Below are positions 7,829 through 15,231 of a stretch of 44,808 nt of DNA, in pieces. How positions within the stretch are numbered: position 1 is the stretch's first letter; the number at the start of each line of letters is the position of its first letter. A program made the position numbers and the translations under genes. Under the pieces are notes generated by a model. It was not told where the DNA came from, did no database searches, and was given only the letters and a program-made list of their open reading frames with translations. This DNA is from an uncultured Oscillospiraceae bacterium. Its GTDB lineage: Bacteria; Bacillota; Clostridia; Oscillospirales; Ruminococcaceae. Where the stretch lies: positions 1 to 44,808 of the forward strand of contig CASFXA010000126.1 of NCBI GenBank assembly GCA_949298535.1, in the 5' to 3' direction.

Positions 7829-8904
7829 CGTCTTTTCCCCCTCCACTGGACGATAAAACCGATCCCCGGAAACAGAAGAACCCCTGTCAGCGGGATCCAG
7901 CCGGTTGTCATCGCCCATTTCATCCAGTTTGTCAGCGCAGGTTGATACAGCAAAGTCACTACTGCCGCTAATAGCCCCAGGCTGTGGGCGGCCACCATTT
8001 TGCCGCTGACCGGACGTTTCAAAATTTTTCCTCCTATTTGGGCCATCAGCCACAAAAGCAGCGTCACCTTTACCAGCCCCAAAAGGATCCACAGGCCCAA
8101 AAAAGCGGAGTCCAGCCGTTCCATAAACAGCAGCCGCGCAGATTGCGCAGCGGAAAAAAGCGGATACGCCTGCCCCTGCGCATAGTAGCCCAGGGAAAAC
8201 ATCACGCCAAGGCCCATGGAAACCGTCAGCAAGGCTCCTCCCCACAGCAACAGCCATATCGCGCCTGTACGCAAACGCCCCTGGGTGGTAAAAGGCTGGA
8301 GAAGCAGCAGCAGTATCAGCTCAAAGTTCATTGCCGCCCCCTGCCAGAGCCCCCGGAGGAACAGCCTTTTCTCCCAAACAGGCATCAAAAAATTGCGCGG
8401 ATCCGCCGTTCCAGCCATTCCCGCTCCCAGAAGGATTAATCCCACTATCGTCAGCCCCAGCAGCACCGTAGAGGCCCGGCACAACGCTTCCAATCCCCGA
8501 TGCGCGCAGAATCCCCCTGCGGCGCAGAAAAAGGCTGCCAGAACCCACAAAAAGCCTCCCCCATAAAAAGCCTGAGACAAAAACCGAACCAGTTCCAGGG
8601 TGGAGTAAAGGCAGATCAGCCCCAACAGCATCCAGTATCCGACAGCCAACGCCCGCCCTGTTTTTTCCGTCCCCTTTTGGGAAAAGGACAGGGGGGAGAA
8701 GGATCCTCTGTCCCTGCAAAAAAAGAACCCTGCCTGCAAAAGCGCCATTTGAAGCAGCGGGGAAAAAAACAATCCCAGCAATAGGATCAATCCCGTCCGC
8801 TCATCTGCCGCCCCAGCGGGAAGATAGGTCATCATGGTGAACAGGCGGGACAAAAACAACAGAATAGTCAACTGAAAGGGACTGATGCGCCCTGGTCCTT
8901 CCAT
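7825..8904 (-). CDS. GerAB-type spore germination transporter-like protein
   Basis: 359 residues, matching the roughly 365 typical of the family. The start at 8904 (MEGPGRISPFQL) has AGGAGG 8 bases upstream; a 48-residue in-frame extension to 9048 is hydrophilic and lacks the family's N-terminus. About ten hydrophobic helices are visible (for example TGLILLLGLFFSPLLQMALL, AIWLLLWGGALLTVSMGLGV). This is the amino-acid-permease-like subunit (APC superfamily) of GerA receptors, thought to sense germinants in the spore inner membrane. A 147-base gap separates it from the GerA-like gene, and its stop overlaps the GerC-like start by 4 bases. Confidence 0.9.
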   Translation of the reverse strand: MEGPGRISPFQLTILLFLSRLFTMMTYLPAGAADERTGLILLLGLFFSPLLQMALLQAGFFFCRDRGSFSPLSFSQKGTEKTGRALAVGYWMLLGLICLYSTLELVRFLSQAFYGGGFLWVLAAFFCAAGGFCAHRGLEALCRASTVLLGLTIVGLILLGAGMAGTADPRNFLMPVWEKRLFLRGLWQGAAMNFELILLLLLQPFTTQGRLRTGAIWLLLWGGALLTVSMGLGVMFSLGYYAQGQAYPLFSAAQSARLLFMERLDSAFLGLWILLGLVKVTLLLWLMAQIGGKILKRPVSGKMVAAHSLGLLAAVVTLLYQPALTNWMKWAMTTGWIPLTGVLLFPGIGFIVQWRGKRR

Positions 8905-9051
8905 CTTCAACTCCTCCTCTGAAAAGCGGCTTTCCCAACGCTCCAAAACGTTCTGTCTGGGGAAGCGTCTTCTCGTTCCACGCCAGATTTGCCGGGCCGT
9001 CATCAGAAAAATGGGGCTGGCCTTCGATTCCCCCAGGGAACCGGTCACAGG

Positions 9052-10599
9052 TCACAAAACCGGCCCTCCTCCAACGCAATCATCCCCAGCCCTTTTCTCC
9101 GCCCCCGGAACATCATCCACCCGCAAATCCGATTGCTCCAGCTTTTTCCAACCAGCCCGCACCAATAAATCCCGCATACTCCGCGTATCCAGCGGAGCGG
9201 CGGGGGCAGTGACAGGGATTCCCAGGGTCTGAAGGGAGCAAAGGTCCACCAAAAAAATGCCCAGTCCCAAATAGATTCCAAATAGGCCCAACATTCCTCC
9301 TGCAAAAAGAAACAGCAGCCGCAATATTGTCACAGGCTGGTAGAGGGATGGCACCACAAAGGAGGTCACCGCCGTCAGCGCGATTAAAATCACCATGGGC
9401 AAACCCACCAGTCCCGCCGACACCGCCGCATCCCCAATGACCAGCCCCCCCACGATGCTCACCGCATGGCCAATAGGCCGCGGCAGACGCAATCCCGCTT
9501 CCCGCAGCAGCTCATACAGCAAAAACACCAGCACCGCTTCCCAAAAGGCGGGCAGGGGCGTATACAGCACCGAGCCAATCAGGGAGCTGAGCAGCAGATC
9601 CGGAATCAGGTCTGGATGATAGGTCACCATCGCCACATAATAGCCTGGCAAGAAGACAGTGACAAAAAAAGCCGCCATCCGCAGCAGCCGAAGAAAGGTG
9701 GCAAAATAAGGCCGGTGGGTGTAGTCGTCCATGGTCTGGAAATGCTCCGCAAACAAAAAAGGGACAATCAGCGCAAACGGCGTGCCATCCACCAGCACGC
9801 CGATTCTGCCTTCCGCCAGTTTGGCGCACAGCACGTCTGGCCGCTCAGTGGAGCCTGTGCCGGAAAAAAAGGAGAATCGGCCCCGATCCAGAAAGGGCTG
9901 CAAATAAGCGGAATCCAGCACCACCGAAATATCCACCTGAGCCAACTTCTTCCGCACAGCCTGTATCAGGCTGGAAGAAACCGCTCCGCGGAGATATAAA
10001 ATTTTTATCTTGGTGCGGCTAACCGTTCCTGTGTCCATGGATTCCACCGTCAGCAGGCCCGATTTGAGCCTCCGGCGCACCAATGCCACGTTATAGTTTA
10101 TCACCTCGCAGAAGCCTTCCCGGGAGCCACGCAGATTCACCTCCGAAGAGGGCTCTCCCACTCCACGGGTCATAAACCCCTGATACCCCAAAGCCACCGC
10201 TGTCTTTTGACCATCCACCACCACTACCGCAAAGCCGCTCATCGCCAGCGTCAGTACTTCGTTCATGGTTCGGGCTTCCTTTTGATCGCTGGCCAGCAGC
10301 GTCCCGTCCCGCAGCCATTTTAAAACCCCTGCGGAATCCTGCGCCTCCTCTGGGGCCAGCCGCCCCAAAGGCCCCAAAAGCAGCTGGGATACCTGCTGAT
10401 TGGATACCTGCCCTTCAAACATCACCACCGCCAGAGCGCATCCTGCCACTGTATGATACTGCACCACAACATCGTCGCTATTGCCGGTACGGGCCCGCAG
10501 CGCTACCAGAAAATCTTCCAGCCTTTCCGGCAGAGGCTGATCCTCTTCCGGTTCCAGTTTCTGATAAGCGCCATGGCACCGGCCAGCATCAAATTTCAT
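9052..10599 (-). CDS. GerAA-type spore germination receptor subunit
   Basis: 515 residues; GGAGGGGG lies about 8 bases before the ATG. The N-terminal half (about 1-280) is soluble, with family segments such as LYLRGAVSSSLIQAVRKKL and RPDVLCAKLAEGRIGVLVDGTP. About five membrane helices follow from near residue 300 (FLRLLRMAAFFVTVFLPGYYVA onwards), including PIGHAVSIVGGLVIGDAAVSAGLV, and then a short hydrophilic tail. GerA subunits assemble as channel-like oligomers in the spore inner membrane and release ions when germinants bind. It is the first gene of the A-B-C operon. The tail is shorter and less proline-rich than in many homologues. Confidence 0.93.
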   Translation of the reverse strand: MKFDAGRCHGAYQKLEPEEDQPLPERLEDFLVALRARTGNSDDVVVQYHTVAGCALAVVMFEGQVSNQQVSQLLLGPLGRLAPEEAQDSAGVLKWLRDGTLLASDQKEARTMNEVLTLAMSGFAVVVVDGQKTAVALGYQGFMTRGVGEPSSEVNLRGSREGFCEVINYNVALVRRRLKSGLLTVESMDTGTVSRTKIKILYLRGAVSSSLIQAVRKKLAQVDISVVLDSAYLQPFLDRGRFSFFSGTGSTERPDVLCAKLAEGRIGVLVDGTPFALIVPFLFAEHFQTMDDYTHRPYFATFLRLLRMAAFFVTVFLPGYYVAMVTYHPDLIPDLLLSSLIGSVLYTPLPAFWEAVLVFLLYELLREAGLRLPRPIGHAVSIVGGLVIGDAAVSAGLVGLPMVILIALTAVTSFVVPSLYQPVTILRLLFLFAGGMLGLFGIYLGLGIFLVDLCSLQTLGIPVTAPAAPLDTRSMRDLLVRAGWKKLEQSDLRVDDVPGAEKRAGDDCVGGGPVL

Positions 10600-10781
10600 T
10601 CTCAGCTTCCCCCTCCGGACATCATTTCATTCATCATTCCACAAAATTTCACTTTTATGTACCCGCGGCTGAGACGCCGGACACCCCCTCTTTTTCAAAC
10701 GCAAAAGAGCAGGCGAAGCTGGAATCTGTCCGTTTTTTGAGTTTTTGCTTTTGGGCCGCTGAAGGCTCTTTGCAGCCCTTT

Positions 10782-10810
10782 GTATAAGATAAGCGCCTCC
10801 GCCTATACTA
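10782..10810 (+). promoter_or_regulatory. Forespore (sigma-F/sigma-G)-like promoter for DUF421-DUF4363, or weak sigma-A promoter
   Basis: GTATA at 10782-10786 and TATACTA at 10804-10810 are separated by 17 bases, close to the sigma-G consensus (GHATR, 17-18 bases, CATNHTA). The same stretch can be read as TTGTAT-18-TATACT for sigma-A, so the assignment is ambiguous. The DUF421 start is about 65 bases downstream. Confidence 0.45.
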
Positions 10811-10874
10811 TTTTCAAGTATTCCAGGGTTCGTACCCACAATTCAAAAACCCGTTCCCCCGGGGAGGTCCGCTC

Positions 10875-11558
10875 ATGCTCATCGTTTTTTTGCGCACATT
10901 GATTTTATACTGCGTCATTGTTTTTGGGGTCCGGCTGATGGGAAAACGGCAGCTGGGAGAATTACAGCCGTCTGAACTGGTGGTGACCATTTTGATTTCC
11001 AACATCGCCACCCTGCCCATTGAGGAGATCGATACTCCGCTGTTGGTGGGACTGCTGCCGATCCTTTCTTTGGTGGTGTTTGAAGTTCTGATCTCCGTTA
11101 TCAACCTCCATTTTCGCCCTGTCCGCCGCATTTTCTCGGGAACTCCCGTGGTGGTTATTCATCACGGCGTCATCGACCAGCAAAAACTCCGGCAGCTGCG
11201 CTATTCCGCCGACGACCTCATGGCGCAGCTGCGCAGCCAAAACATCTATTCTGTCTCTGAAGTGGACTTTGCCCTGGTGGAAACCACAGGGAAGCTGTCC
11301 GTCTATCAAAAATATCTGTCCCGTCCTGTTACAGGAGAAACCCTCTCCCTGCCGGATCATCCGGAACAAAACAGTCCGCCTTTGGTGCTGGTCAGCGATG
11401 GCCGCATCAATGAAGATTATCTTACTCTGTGCCGCAAGGACCACCGCTGGCTCAATCAGGTGATTGCCAGTCATCAGCTCTCCCTGAAACAGGTCTTTTT
11501 GCTGACCCTGGATCAAAAAGGAACGGTGGAACTCATTCCAAAGGAGGGGCACCCATGA
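10875..11558 (+). CDS. DUF421 (YetF/YrbG-type) membrane protein
   Basis: 227 residues; GGGAGG lies 7 bases before the ATG. Three N-terminal hydrophobic helices (about 2-20, 32-50 and 58-78, the last in VGLLPILSLVVFEVLISVI) precede a cytoplasmic domain. The family landmarks are FGVRLMGKRQLGELQPSELVV near the N-terminus and the segment RPVRRIFSGTPVVVIHHGVID followed by RYSADDLMAQLRSQNIYSVSEVDFA. Molecular function is not established for the family. It is divergent from the germination operon, coupled by an ATGA overlap to the DUF4363 gene, and preceded by a promoter that resembles forespore type. Together these suggest a spore-membrane role (inference). Confidence 0.9.
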   Translation: MLIVFLRTLILYCVIVFGVRLMGKRQLGELQPSELVVTILISNIATLPIEEIDTPLLVGLLPILSLVVFEVLISVINLHFRPVRRIFSGTPVVVIHHGVIDQQKLRQLRYSADDLMAQLRSQNIYSVSEVDFALVETTGKLSVYQKYLSRPVTGETLSLPDHPEQNSPPLVLVSDGRINEDYLTLCRKDHRWLNQVIASHQLSLKQVFLLTLDQKGTVELIPKEGHP

Positions 11559-11926
11559 AACGTTTGGCAGTTACGCTCATTTTGCTGGCCCTACTGCTCA
11601 GCGTTAGCGGTTACAGTTTGTGGAACGTCTTTGACCAAACCAAAACATTGATCCACTCCGCCGAGCAATTGCGCCAGCTTCCTTTCAGCGGTTCCCTGGA
11701 AGAAAGCAGCACCGCCTTTCTGCGTCAATGGGAACGCACAGAAAATCAGTTGGTTCTGTACGTCAACCACGAAAAACTGGAACGGATCAGTCAGACCGCC
11801 GCCCAGCTGCCCGCTCTGGCCAGATATGGAGATTACAGCAGTTTTTACAGCCAGGTGGACCTTTTGCTCTGCCAATTGGAAGGGCTGCGGGAAAACGCCC
11901 TTCCCAATTATCGAAATCTTTTGTAA
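11555..11926 (+). CDS. DUF4363-type small exported protein
   Basis: 123 residues; the ATG overlaps the stop of the DUF421 gene (ATGA) and AAGGAGG is just upstream. One N-terminal hydrophobic segment (LAVTLILLALLLSVSGYSLW, about 4-23) acts as a signal anchor. The rest is helical and hydrophilic, with repeated Gln/Leu/Glu patterns, and should lie outside the cytoplasm. Small proteins of this kind commonly follow DUF421 genes in Firmicutes, which suggests they work with the DUF421 protein. The biochemical function is unknown. Confidence 0.8.
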   Translation: MKRLAVTLILLALLLSVSGYSLWNVFDQTKTLIHSAEQLRQLPFSGSLEESSTAFLRQWERTENQLVLYVNHEKLERISQTAAQLPALARYGDYSSFYSQVDLLLCQLEGLRENALPNYRNLL

Positions 11927-11972
11927 AATACACTATATTTGTATAAAAAAGACTAGCTTTTGACAAAAAACG

Positions 11973-11981
11973 TGGTATAAT
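11973..11981 (+). promoter_or_regulatory. Extended -10 promoter for the flavin reductase-rubredoxin gene
   Basis: TGG followed directly by a consensus TATAAT. No -35 is seen at the normal distance. A TTGACA at 11960-11965 is only 10 bases away and cannot serve with this -10. The ATG at 12050 is about 70 bases downstream. Confidence 0.55.
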
Positions 11982-12049
11982 AAAAAACGTAAGCCGACGG
12001 ACGCCCCCGCAGGCTCCGCCCTTTTCATATCATCATGGGAGGAACAATC

Positions 12050-12679
12050 ATGGATGCTACTGCCCTGTTCAAACTGACCTATGGACTTTTTGTCGCTTCC
12101 ACCCAGTGGGAAGATCAGCGGTGCGGATGTGTTATCAATACTGCCGCCCAGGTGACTGATACACCCTGCCGTATGAGCGTCACCATGCAAAAAAGGAATT
12201 TTACCACCCAGCTGGTCCTCAAGAAAAAAAGCCTGACCATTTCCGTACTCTCTCTGAATTGTCCCCTGGATGTTATCACCCATTTCGGTTATCAATCCGG
12301 GCGGGATACTGATAAGTTCGCTTCCTTCCCCTTCCAGACCGACTCTCTGGGCAATCCTTATCTCCGGGAGAACATGGTGGCTTACATGAGCCTGAAGGTG
12401 ACCGATACCATCGACCTGGACACCCACTATCTCTTTATCTGCGATGTGGTGGAAGCGGAGAACCTGGCTGAAGGCAAGCCTATGACCTATGGCGATTATC
12501 GCATCATAAAAGCCGGGGGATCTCCTGCGGCTCCTGCCCATCAGCCTACGGTAAAATGGGTTTGCTCCGTCTGCCATTACGTCTACGATGGGGACATCCC
12601 TTTTGAACAGCTGCCTGACGATTATGTGTGCCCCATCTGTAAAAAGCCCAAAAGCGTGTTTCAAAAAATCGTTGAGTGA
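12050..12679 (+). CDS. Flavin reductase-rubredoxin fusion protein (high-molecular-weight rubredoxin type)
   Basis: 209 residues from the ATG at 12050, which has GGGAGG 6-7 bases upstream; the in-frame ATG at 12035 overlaps that site. Residues about 1-155 form a flavin-reductase-like FMN-binding split barrel (start [13 protein letters not shown], middle [14 protein letters not shown]). A Gly/Pro/Ala linker near 156-166 leads to a short rubredoxin whose iron ligands are C172, C175, C194 and C197. The usual DDW of rubredoxin is DDY, and the loop between the cysteine pairs is short. In acetogens and clostridia such fusions pass electrons from NAD(P)H oxidoreductases to flavodiiron proteins that reduce O2 or NO; that role here is inferred from family. 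It is a single-gene unit with its own promoter and hairpin. Confidence 0.9.
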   Translation: MDATALFKLTYGLFVASTQWEDQRCGCVINTAAQVTDTPCRMSVTMQKRNFTTQLVLKKKSLTISVLSLNCPLDVITHFGYQSGRDTDKFASFPFQTDSLGNPYLRENMVAYMSLKVTDTIDLDTHYLFICDVVEAENLAEGKPMTYGDYRIIKAGGSPAAPAHQPTVKWVCSVCHYVYDGDIPFEQLPDDYVCPICKKPKSVFQKIVE

Positions 12680-12688
12680 TTTTTTCTT

Positions 12689-12738
12689 CCACAGCGGGGA
12701 CGTCGGACGACTCAGCTTCGCCGGCGTCCCCATTGTGG
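12689..12738 (+). terminator. Likely terminator after the rubredoxin fusion gene
   Basis: An imperfect 18-bp inverted repeat (12689-12706 against 12721-12738) around a 14-base loop starts 9 bases after the stop codon. The run TTTCTTTTTCCC follows only about 20 bases later, so it may be an imperfect terminator or simply an mRNA 3' stabilising hairpin. Confidence 0.5.
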
Positions 12739-12766
12739 GAAAGTCCTGCCGGCGTTTCTTTTTCCC

Positions 12767-12795
12767 TTGACAAAGGGGCAAAACCGTGATAAACT
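12767..12795 (+). promoter_or_regulatory. Promoter of tRNA-Gly
   Basis: Consensus TTGACA, 17-base spacer, TAAACT (4 of 6). The tRNA begins 13 bases after the -10, a normal distance to a start point just ahead of the mature 5' end. Confidence 0.75.
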
Positions 12796-12807
12796 AAAAC
12801 AAGTTTC

Positions 12808-12881
12808 GCGGGCATAGTTTAGTGGTAGAACTCCAGCTTCCCAAGCTGGTCGTGGGGGTTCGATTCCCCTTGCCCGCTCCA
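12808..12881 (+). tRNA. tRNA-Gly, anticodon CCC
   Basis: A 74-nt cloverleaf. The acceptor GCGGGCA pairs with TGCCCGC, followed by discriminator T and an encoded CCA. The D arm is around TAGTTTAGTGGTAGAA. The anticodon stem CCAGC/GCTGG encloses TTCCCAA (anticodon CCC, reading GGG), and the T arm has GGTTCGATTCC. It is a lone tRNA with its own promoter and terminator. Confidence 0.97.
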
Positions 12882-12884
12882 CAT

Positions 12885-12915
12885 CGGAGTAAGGTTCGCC
12901 TTGCTCCGTTTTTTT
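12885..12915 (+). terminator. Terminator of tRNA-Gly
   Basis: CGGAGTAAGG pairs over 10 bp (one G-T wobble) with CCTTGCTCCG around a TTCG tetraloop and runs straight into seven Ts. It begins four bases after the CCA end. Confidence 0.92.
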
Positions 12916-13461
12916 ATTTCTGGGATCAAAAAGGCGCTCTTCGTCTGTTCTCCGGCTCCTTTTTTGCGTGTAAAGTGCCTTCCCTTTCCTCTCAGCTGCA
13001 AGCGTCTCCAGGTCGGCTTGGCACCGCGCTTTTCGTGAAACATCTCCTGTGGGACGTTTTGCAGACTGTAAATATTATTTTTCCATTTCCAGCTGGTCAC
13101 AAGCGGCATATTCCTTGCGGCCAGTTTTTTTATCCCAATACCCTTTCTCCTTTATTTTGCTCCTTCGCCAACAAACGGGGCTCCCGCCTGTTTGCGTGCC
13201 GAAAATTCTCGCCGGGATTTACAGCGTTCCCTCGGCAGAGATGGCTCTGAGAGCGTTTTTCCTCAAATATGGAATAGGGATTCCTTTTTTCTTTGCCAAC
13301 TGAATCCAGGGCTAAATGATACGCCGCTCTTTTCCCCTCACCGGTTTGCCCGCCGCACTCCCGGCAGTCCAGTTTTTGACTCTGTTTTCTTTCGTTCTTT
13401 CCCCGAGACTTTTTTAATTTTTTCTCGCTTTTGCTTTTTTATTTTAAATCCAAACTATTTC
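12916..13461. other. Gene-free stretch between tRNA-Gly and the SCP2-like gene
   Basis: About 550 bases. Open frames on both strands lack ribosome binding sites and recognisable protein features. The last 100 bases are T-rich and lead into the promoter at 13462-13470. I see no RNA gene, repeat or mobile-element remnant, although a small RNA could not be excluded by eye. Confidence 0.5.
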
Positions 13462-13470
13462 TGCTATAAT
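13462..13470 (+). promoter_or_regulatory. Extended -10 promoter of the SCP2-like/ADH/ALDH cassette
   Basis: TGC followed by consensus TATAAT, about 43 bases before the ATG at 13513. The -35 region (TTTTAA at 13442-13447, 17 bases away) is weak, as expected for an extended -10 promoter. Confidence 0.65.
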
Positions 13471-13512
13471 GAAGACAGTTCCAGATGGACATCCAATGAA
13501 AGGCGGCGGCAA

Positions 13513-14016
13513 ATGATGCGCTCTATTCCCAAACCCACCATTCGCTATCATCTTAAAAAAACAATTGTCGGTATCGTTTTTTTCTTTCTCTGGCGGGCTC
13601 TCAAATCTCTTTATTTCATGGACAGCCGTGTTCGCAGGGAAATGAACAGCTGGCCGGAAGGTTTTATCATCCATATGCAGGCTTCATCCACAGGCCCACA
13701 TCTCACATTCGGAATGGTTTCCGGAAAACCAGCGCGTCTTTCCAGCTGGCATGACGCCCAAGTACATATCCGCTTCAAAACCCTGGATTCCGCCTTTCGT
13801 TTGGTGACGGGCCAGTTGGGCGTTGAGCAAGCCTATGCGCAGCATCGTTTCGTCCTTTCCGGCGACATCGCTTCCACCATGTCTTTTGTCCGCTGTGTCG
13901 ATATTGCCGAGGCATACCTCTTTCCCGCTTTTATCACCCGCAGGATTCTCCGGGCTGTCCCCCGAAAAGAACATTCCAGTTTAGCGGTATACCGGCGGGT
14001 CATTTTTGGTTTTTAA
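13513..14016 (+). CDS. Small SCP2-like (putative lipid-binding) protein
   Basis: 167 residues from the first of two adjacent ATGs (AAGGCGG lies about 7 bases upstream); the frame is open further upstream but without a start signal. A basic, weakly hydrophobic N-terminus (about 15-35, TIVGIVFFFLWRALKSLYF) may bind membrane. Residues about 60-145 resemble a sterol-carrier-protein-2 fold (AQVHIRFKTLDSAFRLVTGQLG, then HRFVLSGDIASTM). The C-terminal stretch AYLFPAFITRRILRAVP is characteristic, but I cannot attach it to a named family. It is first in a tight cluster with an alcohol and an aldehyde dehydrogenase (14 bases to the next start). A role in presenting lipid-like substrates to these enzymes is inferred. 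The SCP2 assignment is tentative. Confidence 0.5.
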   Translation: MMRSIPKPTIRYHLKKTIVGIVFFFLWRALKSLYFMDSRVRREMNSWPEGFIIHMQASSTGPHLTFGMVSGKPARLSSWHDAQVHIRFKTLDSAFRLVTGQLGVEQAYAQHRFVLSGDIASTMSFVRCVDIAEAYLFPAFITRRILRAVPRKEHSSLAVYRRVIFGF

Positions 14017-14030
14017 GGAGATGTTTCATC

Positions 14031-15215
14031 ATGATTCCAAACTATTATGAATTTCAAAATTCCAGTAAACTGCTCTCCGGAGAGCTGGCTCTGGAACATA
14101 TCCCCTATGAACTGGAGATTCGCGGCTGTAAGCGCCCCATGGTGCTGTCTGACCGGGTTTTGGAGCGGTTCGGCACCGTCCAAACTGTTCTCAATGCCTT
14201 TTGGGGCAGTCAGCTGGCTCCTGCGGCAATTTTTCTGGATATTCCCGCAGATTCTGCCATTCAGGTGGTCAACGAAGCTGCCGCCTGTTTCCGGAAACAT
14301 CACTGCGACTGCCTGGTGGCAGTGGGGGGCGGTTCCGTTCTGGATACTGCCAAAGGGGTCTCGATGGTGGTCTCCCACGACGTGGAGGATTTGATGGTTT
14401 TTACCGGATGTGAATCCATGGACCAGGGAAACCATGTCCCCTTTGTCGCTATTCCTACCACCGCCGGCACCGGAAGCGAAGCCACCCTGGTGGCTGTCAT
14501 CAAAAACCCTGAGGAAAAGGTGAAGATGGAATTTATCTCCCATTTTCTTCTTCCTGATGTGGCGGTGCTGGATCCCAGAATGACCGCCACTCTGCCGCCC
14601 CGCACCACCGCCTCCACCGGGATGGATGCCCTCTGCCACGCAGTGGAAGCCTACACCTGTATGCAGCGCAACCCCGTCAGCGACAGCTACGCCATCTCCG
14701 CCATCCAGCTGATTCGGGACTATCTGGAAACCGCTGTCACCAATGGCAAGGACCAAAAAGCCCGGCTGGCCATGGCCAATGCCGCCTATCTGGCAGGGGC
14801 CGCTTTCTCCAACTCCATGGTGGGAATGGTCCACGCCATCGGCCATGCTTTAGGAGGCGTATGTCATGTGCCCCATGGGGACGCGATGACCATTCTCCTG
14901 CCTCACTGCATGGAATATAATTTTGACCTGTTGGGGGACCGTTATGGGGAGCTTTACTACCACCTGGCAGGGGCAGACGCCTTCCTGGCCGCTCCCAAAA
15001 AGGACCATGGGCGTCTCGCCATCGCCAAAATACGGGAAATGTCCGGAAAATTCCACGGTCTGTGCGGGTTATCGGTGACCTTGTCCCAGGCGGGAGTGAA
15101 AAAAGAGGATTTTGAAGCCGTGGCTCGTACCGCTCTCAACGATGGAGCGATGATCGTCAATCCCAAGCAGGTGGATTTTGAGGATGTACTGCGGGTACTG
15201 AACGCAGCCTATTGA
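14031..15215 (+). CDS. Iron-containing (group III) alcohol dehydrogenase
   Basis: 394 residues, typical length. The NAD(P)-binding GGGSVLDTAKG is near residue 100, followed by PTTAGTGSEAT. The metal ligands are the expected Asp in LLPDVAVLDP and the His residues in MDALCHAVEAY, HAIGHALGG and HVPHGDAM. The reaction would be reversible oxidation of an alcohol to an aldehyde with NAD(P)H. The gene starts 14 bases after the SCP2-like gene and ends 16 bases before an aldehyde dehydrogenase that would take the aldehyde to the acid. The substrate is unknown; the neighbours suggest long-chain or otherwise hydrophobic alcohols. Confidence 0.95.
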   Translation: MIPNYYEFQNSSKLLSGELALEHIPYELEIRGCKRPMVLSDRVLERFGTVQTVLNAFWGSQLAPAAIFLDIPADSAIQVVNEAAACFRKHHCDCLVAVGGGSVLDTAKGVSMVVSHDVEDLMVFTGCESMDQGNHVPFVAIPTTAGTGSEATLVAVIKNPEEKVKMEFISHFLLPDVAVLDPRMTATLPPRTTASTGMDALCHAVEAYTCMQRNPVSDSYAISAIQLIRDYLETAVTNGKDQKARLAMANAAYLAGAAFSNSMVGMVHAIGHALGGVCHVPHGDAMTILLPHCMEYNFDLLGDRYGELYYHLAGADAFLAAPKKDHGRLAIAKIREMSGKFHGLCGLSVTLSQAGVKKEDFEAVARTALNDGAMIVNPKQVDFEDVLRVLNAAY

Positions 15216-15231
15216 CCAAGGAGGAACAACC

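Noticed and set aside
7829-8257. N-terminal extension of the GerC-like protein
   Set aside because: The frame is open but lies within the GerB-like gene; the lipoprotein signal, the RBS and the GTGA overlap place the start at 7828.
11960-11981. TTGACA plus TATAAT before the rubredoxin gene as a consensus promoter
   Set aside because: The two boxes are only 10 bases apart, too close for sigma-A; only the extended -10 is kept.
12819-13109. Minus-strand open frame of 96 codons crossing the tRNA
   Set aside because: Its end (GQGESNPHDQLGKLEFYH) is the well-known spurious translation of the antisense strand of a tRNA gene.
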